From contig NZ_CH672376.1 of NCBI RefSeq assembly GCF_000153105.1, positions 1,840,052 to 1,900,424 of the forward strand: DNA of 60,373 nucleotides. The letters are read 5' to 3'. The position numbers and the translations under genes are program-made. This DNA is from Blastopirellula marina DSM 3645 (lineage in GTDB: Bacteria; Planctomycetota; Planctomycetia; Pirellulales; Pirellulaceae). Positions 37,630 through 46,646 of this stretch are shown here, piece after piece (position 1 is the first letter of the stretch; each line of letters starts with the position of its first letter). A model generated the notes under the pieces. That model was given only the letters and a program-made list of their open reading frames with translations, was not told the DNA's origin and made no database searches.

Positions 37630-38802
37630 TTGATTACCGCAGCGTCTTTGAAAGAGTATACCGCCAAAGATCTTGCTCAAATGGCGAAAAGCCGTGGAGT
37701 AAGCGGCTGGCATTCAATGCGTAAAGATGAGCTTGTCAAAGCGATCTTGAAGTTGAATCGAACTTCGGTGAGCCGCAAGGCCGCCGCAACAAAAGCGACC
37801 AACGCTCCAACCAAAACCAAAACTGCTCAGAAGTCGACGAAAAGCGACCCAGCTCCGGCCAAACGAAGCCGCGCCGCTGTGCCGCCAAAGTCGGCGTCTG
37901 CTAAAAACGGCGCCGCGCGTGTCGAGAAGTCGAATCCAAAAGTCGTGCGTAATATTCAGAATGCGCATGAGCGGCGTGAGCAGCTGAAAGATATTTCGCA
38001 CATCGACAGCGATGGCGCGAAAGATCGGATTGCGTTGATGGTCCGTGACTCTTATTGGCTGCACGCCTATTGGGAAATCTCGCGGAAGTCGATTCAACGC
38101 GCCAAGGCCGCTTTGGCCGAGCATTGGCACACCGCACGACCCGTGCTTCGTCTGATGGAAGTCGACGGAGGCGCTGCGGAGCGCGTCGTTCGTCAGATCG
38201 AAGTCCATGGCGGAGTCCGCAATTGGTACATCGACGTCAATGATCCGCCGAAGAGTTTCCGTGCGGTCATCGGTTATGTTTCTGCATCCGGCAAGTTTCA
38301 TGCTTTGTCGCGCAGCAACATGGTGACTACCCCAGAACCGGGAGCGTGTGACGATGTCGACGCCAACTGGAGCGACGTCGCTGAAAACGTTGATCGTATT
38401 TACGCGCTCAGCGGCGGCAACGACGACGAAAACGTCAGTCGCGAACTGAAAGAAATGTTGGAAGAACGTTTCAGCCGTCCGATCGGCGAACCGCTGGGAG
38501 CCCAGCTTGGCAAAGTCGCCGAGCGCCTCCATCGTCAACGTCCCGAGTTTGAACTGGACGTCGACGTCGAGATGATCGTTTACGGTCGTACTCGCACCGG
38601 CGCTTACGTCACTCTCTCTGGCGACCCAGTCAAAGTTCATGAGGACGGCGCCTTTTTGGTGAAGATGAACCTGCCCGACAAGCGACAGATCTTCCCGATT
38701 GTCGCGCGCAGTCATGATGGTCTCGAACAGCGGACCGTCGCGCTGGCCATTGAGCGAAATACGAAGATCATGGATCCCGTTTCCCACGATTCAAGCGACT
38801 AA
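37630..38802 (+). CDS. SAP/Rho-N-like plus DUF4912 protein
   Basis: The 390-residue protein starts with a SAP/Rho-N-type helix-extended-loop-helix (LKEYTAKDLAQMAKSRGV and MRKDELVKAIL, residues 6-42), then a basic Lys/Ala/Pro-rich linker to about 110, and a DUF4912 domain at about 130-260 (LMVRDSYWLHAYWEI, NWYIDV). The last part repeats a beta-rich segment. SAP domains bind nucleic acid, and DUF4912 is of unknown function. TTG 37630 is chosen because GGAGG lies 9 bases upstream; an in-frame start 15 codons earlier lacks a site. A strong terminator follows at 38862. Confidence 0.82.
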   Translation: MITAASLKEYTAKDLAQMAKSRGVSGWHSMRKDELVKAILKLNRTSVSRKAAATKATNAPTKTKTAQKSTKSDPAPAKRSRAAVPPKSASAKNGAARVEKSNPKVVRNIQNAHERREQLKDISHIDSDGAKDRIALMVRDSYWLHAYWEISRKSIQRAKAALAEHWHTARPVLRLMEVDGGAAERVVRQIEVHGGVRNWYIDVNDPPKSFRAVIGYVSASGKFHALSRSNMVTTPEPGACDDVDANWSDVAENVDRIYALSGGNDDENVSRELKEMLEERFSRPIGEPLGAQLGKVAERLHRQRPEFELDVDVEMIVYGRTRTGAYVTLSGDPVKVHEDGAFLVKMNLPDKRQIFPIVARSHDGLEQRTVALAIERNTKIMDPVSHDSSD

Positions 38803-38861
38803 ACTTAAGTTTCGCGAAGAAACGCATGCTGTGCGTGAACTAGCGAGTGGAATCATTGCCG

Positions 38862-38898
38862 CCGGTGAACTTCAATAAGAAGTTCACCGGTTTTTTTT
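38862..38898 (+). terminator. Strong rho-independent terminator
   Basis: CCGGTGAACTTC at 38862-38873 and GAAGTTCACCGG at 38879-38890 form a perfect 12-bp stem with an AATAA loop, followed by eight T. It ends the DUF4912 transcript. Confidence 0.95.
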
Positions 38899-38918
38899 CG
38901 CCAGCCAGGAATCTTCTG

Positions 38919-39833
38919 ATGCCGAGTCGCCGTCATTTTCTGCTGCAATCCGCGGCCATGTCCGCTGGAGTTGTGAGCCTCTCCTCCTGCGTCACGAAGG
39001 CCGATCCGCCGCAGCCCAGCGCTAGCGCCAAACCGGCCGAGGCAACTCCTAACGGCTTTAAAAAAGCGGTGAAGATCGGCATGGTCGGCGTTCCTGGTTC
39101 GCTGGAAGACAAGTTCCGCGTCTTGAAGGAGTTGGGCTATGACGGCGTCGAGCTGAATGCGCCGGACGGGCCTTCGCCGGATGCCGTCAAAGCGGCGATC
39201 GATGCGACGGGGTTGCCGGTTCACGGCGTCGTCGATTCGAAGCACTGGAACTTGACCTTGTCCGATCCCGATCCGGAAGTTCGCGCTCAAGGTTTGGCCG
39301 CGTTGACGGCGGCCCTGCAAGCGTCGAAAGATTACGGCGGAACCAGCGTCTTGTTGGTCCCCGGCAAGGTCAAAGAGGGGGTCTCGTACGACGAATGTTG
39401 GCAGCGCTCGATCGCCGAGATTCGCAAAGCGCTGCCGCTGGCCGAAAAGTTGCAAATACAAATCTTGCTGGAAAATGTCTGGAACGATTTTCTGACCGAT
39501 CCCCAAGAGACCGCTCGCTTTATTGACGAGCTTGATTCGGAGATGGTCGGCGCCTACTTTGACGTCGGCAATACGGTTCGCTATTCGCCGCCGCACGAGT
39601 GGATTCCGATTCTCGGCAAGCGAATCAAGAAACTCGACATCAAAGACTTCGCCAAATCGCCAGGTCCCGGCTTTGGCGCTCCGCTGTTGGAAGGCGATGT
39701 CGATTGGCCGAAGGTGATGGATGAGTTGCAGAAAGTGGGCTACGTCGGTTGGGGCACGGCCGAAATCTCCGGCGGCGATCGCGAGCGACTAGCGGTGATC
39801 GCGGATCAGATGAACAAGATTTTCGCCAGCTAG
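38919..39833 (+). CDS. Secreted sugar phosphate isomerase/epimerase-like TIM barrel
   Basis: The 304-residue precursor has a twin-arginine-like leader (SRRHFLLQSAAMSAG) ending in a possible lipobox, LSSC, and an AP-endonuclease-2/xylose-isomerase-like TIM barrel. Metal-ligand positions can be seen in LLENVWNDFL, YFDVGNTV, KRIKKLDIKDF and WGTAEISGGD. Planctomycetes carry many such Tat-exported epimerase-like proteins, presumably for polysaccharide breakdown. ATG 38919 has CCAGGA 8 bases upstream and lies after the terminator, so the longer frame from 38847 is ruled out. Confidence 0.9.
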   Translation: MPSRRHFLLQSAAMSAGVVSLSSCVTKADPPQPSASAKPAEATPNGFKKAVKIGMVGVPGSLEDKFRVLKELGYDGVELNAPDGPSPDAVKAAIDATGLPVHGVVDSKHWNLTLSDPDPEVRAQGLAALTAALQASKDYGGTSVLLVPGKVKEGVSYDECWQRSIAEIRKALPLAEKLQIQILLENVWNDFLTDPQETARFIDELDSEMVGAYFDVGNTVRYSPPHEWIPILGKRIKKLDIKDFAKSPGPGFGAPLLEGDVDWPKVMDELQKVGYVGWGTAEISGGDRERLAVIADQMNKIFAS

Positions 39834-39867
39834 GGGAGAAGATCGCAGTTCGCAAAGCAAGTTCAAA

Positions 39868-39894
39868 ACGGGCGCCAAGCGGCGTCCGTTTTTT
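39868..39894 (+). terminator. Rho-independent terminator after the TIM-barrel gene
   Basis: ACGGGCGCC at 39868-39876 and GGCGTCCGT at 39881-39889 pair with one G-U around AAGC, followed by a T run through 39894. It overlaps the stop of the convergent larE gene. Confidence 0.88.
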
Positions 39895-40723
39895 ATTCGA
39901 CGCGGATCGCGGAGAGGTCGACAAAGTTGTTGAGATTGCCAGAGCGAAACCCATCCAGGTCGAGCGTCACCGCGCGAAACCCCAACTCGTGAAGCTTCTT
40001 CGCCAACTCGGATCGCAGCGGATCGGTCGCGAGGGGGACAATCCGTTCTGGCGTCACTTCGATCCGAGCGATGTCTCCGCGATGGTAGCGGACGCGGAAC
40101 TCGCGCAGTCCTTGCTGTCGTAAAAAGGCTTCGGCCGCTTCGATCATCGCTAACCGCTCTGGCGTCGCTTCTTCTCCATAGGCGATCCGGCTGGCCAGGC
40201 ACGGCGACGCCGGCTTGTCATGGACCGACAGATTCCAATGCTGGGCCAAGGCGCGAACATCGGCCTTGGTCAGCCCGCACTCGATCAGCGGCGAGCGGAC
40301 CTGATGATTCTTGGCGGCGATCATGCCGGGACGATGATCACCCTGGTCGTCGACGTTGGCGCCGTTGATGATCAGCGGCGCGTCGATCGCGGCGACTAGC
40401 AGCTCGATCTGCGAATAGAGTTCGGTCTTGCAGTGGAAGCAGCGATCCGGCGCGTTTTGAATATAAAGCGGGTTCTGGGTTTCTTGCGTATCGACGATCT
40501 CATGGCGAATGCCGATCTCGGCCGCGACCCGCCGCGCTTCTTCAATCTCACTGGCCGGGACGCTCGGGCTGCGCGCCGTCACCGCAACGGCGCTCTCTCT
40601 CAAAGCCAAATGGGCGGCCTTGGCGACCACAGCGCTATCGACGCCGCCCGAGAGTGCGACGGCGCACCGTTGATAGGAAGCAATCTGTTGCGTCAATAAT
40701 TCGGCTTTTTCGGAGGTATTCAA
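39893..40723 (-). CDS. larE: LarE-type ATP-dependent sulfur transferase
   Basis: The PP-loop protein of about 276 residues has SGGVDSAVVAKAA near its N-terminus, RCFHCKTELY at about 95-105 and PCLASRIAYGE at about 175-185. In the LarE family the Cys in the last motif is the sulfur donor or a ligand of an iron-sulfur cluster that carries the sulfur. Three conserved-position cysteines here (CFHC plus PC) favour the cluster-type mechanism. LarE works on the nickel-pincer cofactor with LarB and LarC, none of which is in the window. The start is unsure: TTG 40723 fits family length, and the frame extends to TTG 40825 with no similarity. Confidence 0.88.
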   Translation of the reverse strand: MNTSEKAELLTQQIASYQRCAVALSGGVDSAVVAKAAHLALRESAVAVTARSPSVPASEIEEARRVAAEIGIRHEIVDTQETQNPLYIQNAPDRCFHCKTELYSQIELLVAAIDAPLIINGANVDDQGDHRPGMIAAKNHQVRSPLIECGLTKADVRALAQHWNLSVHDKPASPCLASRIAYGEEATPERLAMIEAAEAFLRQQGLREFRVRYHRGDIARIEVTPERIVPLATDPLRSELAKKLHELGFRAVTLDLDGFRSGNLNNFVDLSAIRVE

Positions 40724-40853
40724 CGCTAGGTCTATCTGGCGAGCAAGGCAAGTTTGTAGGCGGTGGGGCTTCCTGCATTGTATCGAATTCCGCTGCCCAG
40801 GAATTGGGAGCCGGGGAAAATTCAAAACCTGTCCAAGCGAGGCTCGCCTATGG

Positions 40854-40880
40854 AAAAAGCTCGCCCTAGAAAGGCGAGCT
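40854..40880 (-). terminator. Rho-independent terminator after the first lipoprotein gene
   Basis: On the minus strand AGCTCGCC and GGCGAGCT (40873-40880 and 40858-40865) pair around a 7-base loop and are followed by TTTT. It ends the DUF1559/lipoprotein transcript. Confidence 0.9.
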
Positions 40881-40915
40881 GGAAGAATTGAGAGGCCGTA
40901 GATGGCGCGAGCGCC

Positions 40916-41392
40916 TTACTTCGCTTGGGAATCGAGCTCGATCGTCAGATGCGTTGACTCGACGTCGGATACTTCAAACGTTAGGCCTGACTTGTCGAAC
41001 GAGTTGTACTTGGCCGGCAGCAGATTTTTCTCGGTCACCGGAGGCACATAGGCCTCGGGATCGAAGTTGGTGTTGATGTTGGTCACCACCGTTTTGCAGA
41101 CGCGCACGTTGTGTGAGCCGGCGACCGCTCCTGGGCCGGCTTGGACGGTCTCCAGCGTAAAGCGACCGGATGCGTCGGTTTCGGCTGTGCCGATCAAGTT
41201 TTGTTGCGATTCGTCTGCCGGTTGAAACAGCACTTGCGCTCCTGCAACCGGTTCTCCATCCAACATCACAACGCCGGTCACGGGATAGAGCATCACCTGG
41301 CGACTTTCGCTCCAAGTGCCGACCTGACCGCAACCGATGAGCAAGACCAAGCCTGACATGATGGGGAATAGGAAAGGGAGATTCGTTTTCAT
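40916..41392 (-). CDS. Carboxypeptidase-regulatory-like lipoprotein
   Basis: The 158-residue precursor starts with a lipoprotein signal (LVLLIGCGQ), then a transthyretin-like beta-sandwich: PVTGVVMLDGEPVAGAQVLFQPAD and TDASGRFTLETVQAGPGAVAG. Such small lipoproteins are commonly encoded directly downstream of DUF1559 genes in planctomycetes, as here (46 bp). The function is unknown; a surface or periplasmic partner of the prepilin-like protein is likely. The start at 41392 fits the signal peptide, and a longer frame would overlap the upstream gene. Confidence 0.82.
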   Translation of the reverse strand: MKTNLPFLFPIMSGLVLLIGCGQVGTWSESRQVMLYPVTGVVMLDGEPVAGAQVLFQPADESQQNLIGTAETDASGRFTLETVQAGPGAVAGSHNVRVCKTVVTNINTNFDPEAYVPPVTEKNLLPAKYNSFDKSGLTFEVSDVESTHLTIELDSQAK

Positions 41393-41438
41393 CGTATTCA
41401 AGACTTTCAGCCGATGAGGAGAGATCCAATGATGGGTA

Positions 41439-42470
41439 CTAGAAGTTGCTGGTAGCGACTTCACCGCCAGACTTCGACCCTAGGCTTCCCCAGACGCCGA
41501 ACGGGCTGGCGGCGCCGCTTGAATTAGACGGAATCGAAGCGGTGAGATTGCCGGTATCGATTGTTTGCGAGATGAAGTGAACGCTGCCGTCGACGAACAG
41601 AGCTTCCACGCCTCCTGGATGCCGACTACTGGCCGTATAGAGCCCGCCGTTCAGTTGCGAACTGCAGGTGGCGCTGTTCGGAGGCAAGATCGTCGTCAAA
41701 GCGCAGTAGCCGGGACGACCGTCAGGCCAGCGATAACCCGAGCAGCGGTTCTGATCGATGAGTGAGCTCGAAGCGGTGTACATGCCGTTTACTAACCGAG
41801 CCTGGCAATTAATGGGATTCGTCGAGTCATTGGAAACGGCTCTTCCGATTTGATTGTTGGCCGGCGGCTTAATAAACTCGGACATCGCGATTGTGTTGGA
41901 TAGCCCATCGGTGACGTCACGAAATTTCACGTGCAATTCCATGCCGAAGATCCCTCGAACGCCGAGCGGCTTCACGTCGGCGCCAGAAATTGAATAGTCG
42001 CTGCCGACGCAATCGCCCATGCTGAGCGAGTAATTGATTTCGCCAAATTCGCTGCCGATGATCGAATCGGACGGACACAAGAAGCCGTCGACTTGCGACT
42101 TGGCTTGCCATGGCGCAAACGACGTATTCCAGACGTACTGCGTATTGGTCATTGCGGCCTGATAAAGATTGTCTTGCTCCAGGAAGGGAAGCAAAGCGAC
42201 ATAGGCGGAGAAACGTCGCGGCGGGTTTGCATCAGCGACCGTCGACGCATCAGGACCTCCTTGCCGATAGGGCATCGTTAGAAACGTGTCATGGTAGTTG
42301 TGCAGCGCCAAGCCGAACTGTTTCAGGTGGTTGGTGCATTGCATTCGGCGGGCCGCTTCACGCGCTTGCTGGACGGCCGGCAGCAGCAGTGCGATTAAGA
42401 CGCCGATAATAGCGATGACGACCAACAATTCGACGAGCGTAAAGCCCGATCGAGTGGACGAGCGAGTCAT
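41439..42470 (-). CDS. DUF1559 prepilin-like protein with Hx9DG motif
   Basis: The 343-residue protein begins with a type IV pilin-type signal ([21 protein letters not shown]) and a conserved [29 protein letters not shown] segment. It ends in the H-x9-DG motif ([12 protein letters not shown]). These features define the DUF1559 family, strongly expanded in planctomycetes and possibly forming pseudopilus-like or surface structures. Cleavage would require a prepilin peptidase such as the one at 15.4 kb. It heads a two-gene unit with the lipoprotein gene. A related gene lies at 49.5 kb. Confidence 0.95.
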   Translation of the reverse strand: MTRSSTRSGFTLVELLVVIAIIGVLIALLLPAVQQAREAARRMQCTNHLKQFGLALHNYHDTFLTMPYRQGGPDASTVADANPPRRFSAYVALLPFLEQDNLYQAAMTNTQYVWNTSFAPWQAKSQVDGFLCPSDSIIGSEFGEINYSLSMGDCVGSDYSISGADVKPLGVRGIFGMELHVKFRDVTDGLSNTIAMSEFIKPPANNQIGRAVSNDSTNPINCQARLVNGMYTASSSLIDQNRCSGYRWPDGRPGYCALTTILPPNSATCSSQLNGGLYTASSRHPGGVEALFVDGSVHFISQTIDTGNLTASIPSNSSGAASPFGVWGSLGSKSGGEVATSNF

Positions 42471-42648
42471 TTTCAGAGCCCTTGCTGTCTTGAGGAGCTG
42501 CGTGGAATAAGAAGAAGGCGGAGGAAAAGAATAGTGGTTTTGAGACTGATTCTATCGGCAATCGTGATTGCGGCAATAAATATATCGTGAAAAGTAGGGA
42601 AATTACGTCGTGATTTCGCTTCGCTGCAATTCTCTCTGCATTGCGCAG

Positions 42649-42679
42649 GAAAAAAGCTCGCCTTAGGGCGAGCTTTTTA
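42649..42679. terminator. Bidirectional rho-independent terminator
   Basis: AGCTCGCC at 42655-42662 and GGCGAGCT at 42667-42674 pair around TTAG, with six or more A before and T after, so it can act on both strands. Its stem sequence is the same as that of the terminator at 40854-40880. Confidence 0.88.
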
Positions 42680-42705
42680 GTGTTCGTAATATTGCTTTCG
42701 GAAGC

Positions 42706-43911
<1,206 letters not shown>

Positions 43912-44132
43912 GAGGCGGTCTTCCGTCGGCGTATTTTTTAGGGTGTTTCAGGCAGAAATCGGGTCGCCGCAGGAGAAGCGAAAATCTACCGCGACTGCGC
44001 TAATTATCGACTTTTCGCCCGCGATCACAACCGGGCGCCGGGGGAAAGCGGAAAGCGGCCAATCGTTCTTCACAGCTTAGGTAGGGCGTCTCTTTCCAAT
44101 GTCTAATGTCGAAAACCTAATGCCTAATTATC

Positions 44133-44360
44133 GGACCGGACTGCATCGTTTTTTTTAGAGGGGGACGGCCCGCTCAGACTGAAGCGAATCGCAGCGATGG
44201 GCATGGTGCAATGGCGCGTGCGACACCCGGCCGATCGCTGCTCTGTGAGCGCGGCCCCCGCTTTCGAACTTTGTGACAGATTTCGCGATGTGGACTGGAC
44301 CGCGTGTCGTTTTTTTCTGGACGGATCGGCGGACCGGACCGCTGCGGTTTTTTTCCGAGT
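44133..44360 (+). repeat. Three imperfect GGACCG...TTTTTTT repeats
   Basis: Copies at about 44133-44160, 44297-44321 and 44332-44360 share GGACCG, a GC-rich middle and a run of seven or eight T. Each looks like half of a terminator, but no stable stem precedes all three T runs. Origin unknown. Confidence 0.4.
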
Positions 44361-44383
44361 GGACCGTTCGAACCAAACTGGAT

Positions 44384-44490
44384 ACTAGCCCGCAGCGCCA
44401 GCGAGCGACTGTGTTAAAGGGAAACGCTTGGCGATGCCGATATCGTTGGAAGTAGCCAAACGCATTCCCTCGCTGGCGCTGCGGGCTAGT
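44384..44490. repeat. Perfect 22-bp inverted repeat around a 63-bp centre
   Basis: Positions 44384-44405 and 44469-44490 are exact inverted copies (starting ACTAGCCCGCAGCGCC). Similarity continues inward: GGGAAACGC-TTGGC on one side and, inverted, GGGAATGCGTTTGGC on the other. I recall closely related sequences as common planctomycete intergenic repeats. The layout suggests a small non-autonomous mobile element or a BIME-type pair. No gene is inside it. Confidence 0.75.
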
Positions 44491-44819
44491 GTTGTGTCGT
44501 TTGGCTTGATTGCGATCGTGCTCCATTCTGCTGGCGAGCAAAAATCGTCAGCGCGCAGCAAACCACCGCTCTGTCGGCGCCGTTCGCCGACGAGTTTTTG
44601 CGATCTGCGAGTTTCCCTTCGATGTGTAATCGACCTGAAGTCTGTGCGCTCTGTCAAGCGACGATCTTTCGCCTTGAATGTCACCTGCGCGTCTGCCTAT
44701 GCTGGGAGTGCGCTTCGTAAATCATTTGAAAAATCCATCTACTTGGGCAGGGCTTGGAGCGAGCAGTTCCAGAGGGCACAATCGTACGTCTAACGAACTA
44801 GTCCAGGTCCTCGCTCAGA

Positions 44820-46646
44820 GTGTTTCCATTGGCATCTCCAGATCAAAATCGATTCCAGGTGGAACTGCGCGGGCTGATCGAACTGCTTTCCCAGCATCTT
44901 TATAGCGGTCCGCATGTATTCATCCGCGAACTGTTGCAAAACGGGGTTGACGCAATCCAAGCACGTCGACAGATCGAACCGAAACACGAAGGAGCCATCG
45001 AGATCGAAGTGGTGACCTCGGAAGAAAGTGATCCGACGATCATCTTCCAAGACAACGGTGTCGGGCTGACCGAAGCGGAAGTGCAGCAGTTTCTGGCCAC
45101 GATCGGACAGTCGTCCAAGCGGGGAGAGGCGACTAGTCGCCCGGACGATTTCCTGGGTCAGTTCGGAATCGGGTTGCTCTCCTGCTTTACGGTTTCGGAC
45201 GAGATCATCGTCCTCACGCGGTCGGCCAAAGGTGAGAACCAGCCAGGATTTGAATGGCGAGGTTCAACCGATGGCACCTATTCGGTCCGCAAGTTGACTG
45301 AGATGATTCCCATCGGCACCCAGGTGTTTCTGCAACCTTCGACGGGGTACGAAGATTACTTCGAGCTCCAGCGGATTTTGAAATTGACTCGTGACTATGG
45401 GAGTCTGCTCCAGCCAAAAATTAGCCTGACCAGCAACGGCAAAACCGACGTAATTAATGCAAAATCGCCCTGGCAGCAGGACCTAACCAATCCACAAGTG
45501 CGTGAAAACCTCCTTGCCTACGGTACCGAGGTCTTCGATCGCAACTTTCTCGATGTCTTTCCGCTGCACTCCACCTCGGGCGGAGTGACAGGCGTGGCCT
45601 ACGTGTTGTCCGAGGCCGTTCATGCAGGTTCTAGCCAGCCTCACCGCGTCTATTTGAAAAATATGTTGCTGTCGACCAAGTCGCACGATGTGTTACCTGA
45701 GTGGGCCTTCTTCGTGCAGTGCATCGTCAATGCGACGCAGCTTCATCCGACGGCTTCGCGTGAATCCTTTTACGATGACACGGTGCTGGAGCGAACTCGC
45801 GATGAACTTGGCGACTGCTTACGGCGGTACCTAGTCGAAATGGCGCAGACGCAGCCCAGGCGATTTGAGCAACTGATCGCCGTTCATCATTTGGCCGTGA
45901 AGGCTTTGGCGGCCGACGACGACGAGTGCTTGGAGTTGTTCGCAGACTTGTTGCCGTTTCAGACCTCGCTCGGCACGATGACTCTGGGCGAGTTCCGTAA
46001 GCAGAACCCGGTTGTTCGCTACGTCCCTAGTTGCGATCAGTTTCGCCAAATCGCGCAAGTCGCCGCCTCGGAGTCGTTGGCGGTGATCAACGCAGGTTAC
46101 GTGTACGACGTCGATATTTTGACCCGGCTCAGCAGAATTCGGCCTGACTTTACGCTGGAGGAGTTTGACGCCGTGCAACTGGCGGATCGCTTCGAGCAAT
46201 TGAGCCAGCGCGAGCGGGAAGAAACGCTTGAATTCGAGCGTCTGGCCGACCTGACCTTGCAACGCTTTAAGTGTGCCGTCGAAATCGCCAAGTTTCTTCC
46301 GAGCGATTTGCCGTCGTTGTACGTGACCGACGGCAACGCCGACTTCTTCCGTTCGGTGGAGCAGGCGCAAGATGTCACCGAAGGGGTTTGGAGCGACATG
46401 CTGGGGGATCTGACACGTGACGCTCCTTCTAGTTACGCTCGGCTGTATCTCAACTATTCCAACTCGCTCATTCAGCGGATTTGCCAATTGGGCCAAGCAG
46501 AGGGCCAGCGGCGAAGTGTCGAAATGGTTTACATTCAGGCACTCTTGCTGGGGCATTTTCCGCTGAAAAAGAGTGAAATCAAGCTGTTAAATGAGGGTCT
46601 CTTGGGACTACTCGACTGGGCCGTTGGGGGGCAAAACAATGACTGA
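44820..46646 (+). CDS. Divergent HSP90-family ATPase
   Basis: The 608-residue protein is a full HSP90 homologue, distinct from HtpG. The N-terminal GHKL ATPase has RELLQNGVDA (Glu37, Asn41, Asp44), DNGVGLTEAEV and GQFGIGLLSCF. The middle domain keeps the catalytic Arg314 in TASRESF. The enzyme therefore looks ATPase-competent. The C-terminal 250 residues are divergent and do not end in MEEVD. It overlaps by 8 bp a helical-repeat gene that is clearly its partner. Such HSP90 homologues are also known in Actinobacteria as a branch separate from HtpG. The start is GTG 44820 with a weak ribosome-binding site. The function is unknown. Confidence 0.9.
   Translation: MFPLASPDQNRFQVELRGLIELLSQHLYSGPHVFIRELLQNGVDAIQARRQIEPKHEGAIEIEVVTSEESDPTIIFQDNGVGLTEAEVQQFLATIGQSSKRGEATSRPDDFLGQFGIGLLSCFTVSDEIIVLTRSAKGENQPGFEWRGSTDGTYSVRKLTEMIPIGTQVFLQPSTGYEDYFELQRILKLTRDYGSLLQPKISLTSNGKTDVINAKSPWQQDLTNPQVRENLLAYGTEVFDRNFLDVFPLHSTSGGVTGVAYVLSEAVHAGSSQPHRVYLKNMLLSTKSHDVLPEWAFFVQCIVNATQLHPTASRESFYDDTVLERTRDELGDCLRRYLVEMAQTQPRRFEQLIAVHHLAVKALAADDDECLELFADLLPFQTSLGTMTLGEFRKQNPVVRYVPSCDQFRQIAQVAASESLAVINAGYVYDVDILTRLSRIRPDFTLEEFDAVQLADRFEQLSQREREETLEFERLADLTLQRFKCAVEIAKFLPSDLPSLYVTDGNADFFRSVEQAQDVTEGVWSDMLGDLTRDAPSSYARLYLNYSNSLIQRICQLGQAEGQRRSVEMVYIQALLLGHFPLKKSEIKLLNEGLLGLLDWAVGGQNND

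Larger units (their letters stand above)
43912..44819. other. Repeat-rich 908-bp spacer without a protein gene
   Basis: No convincing gene is present; open frames here lack codon character. The stretch has a perfect 22-bp inverted repeat pair and three short T-rich repeats, listed separately. It lies upstream of the HSP90 operon and may carry its promoter. The density of dispersed-repeat sequence suggests repeated insertion or deletion here. Confidence 0.55.

Noticed and set aside
44155-44541. Open frames in the spacer before the HSP90 gene
   Set aside because: They run through repeat sequences and T runs and look non-coding.
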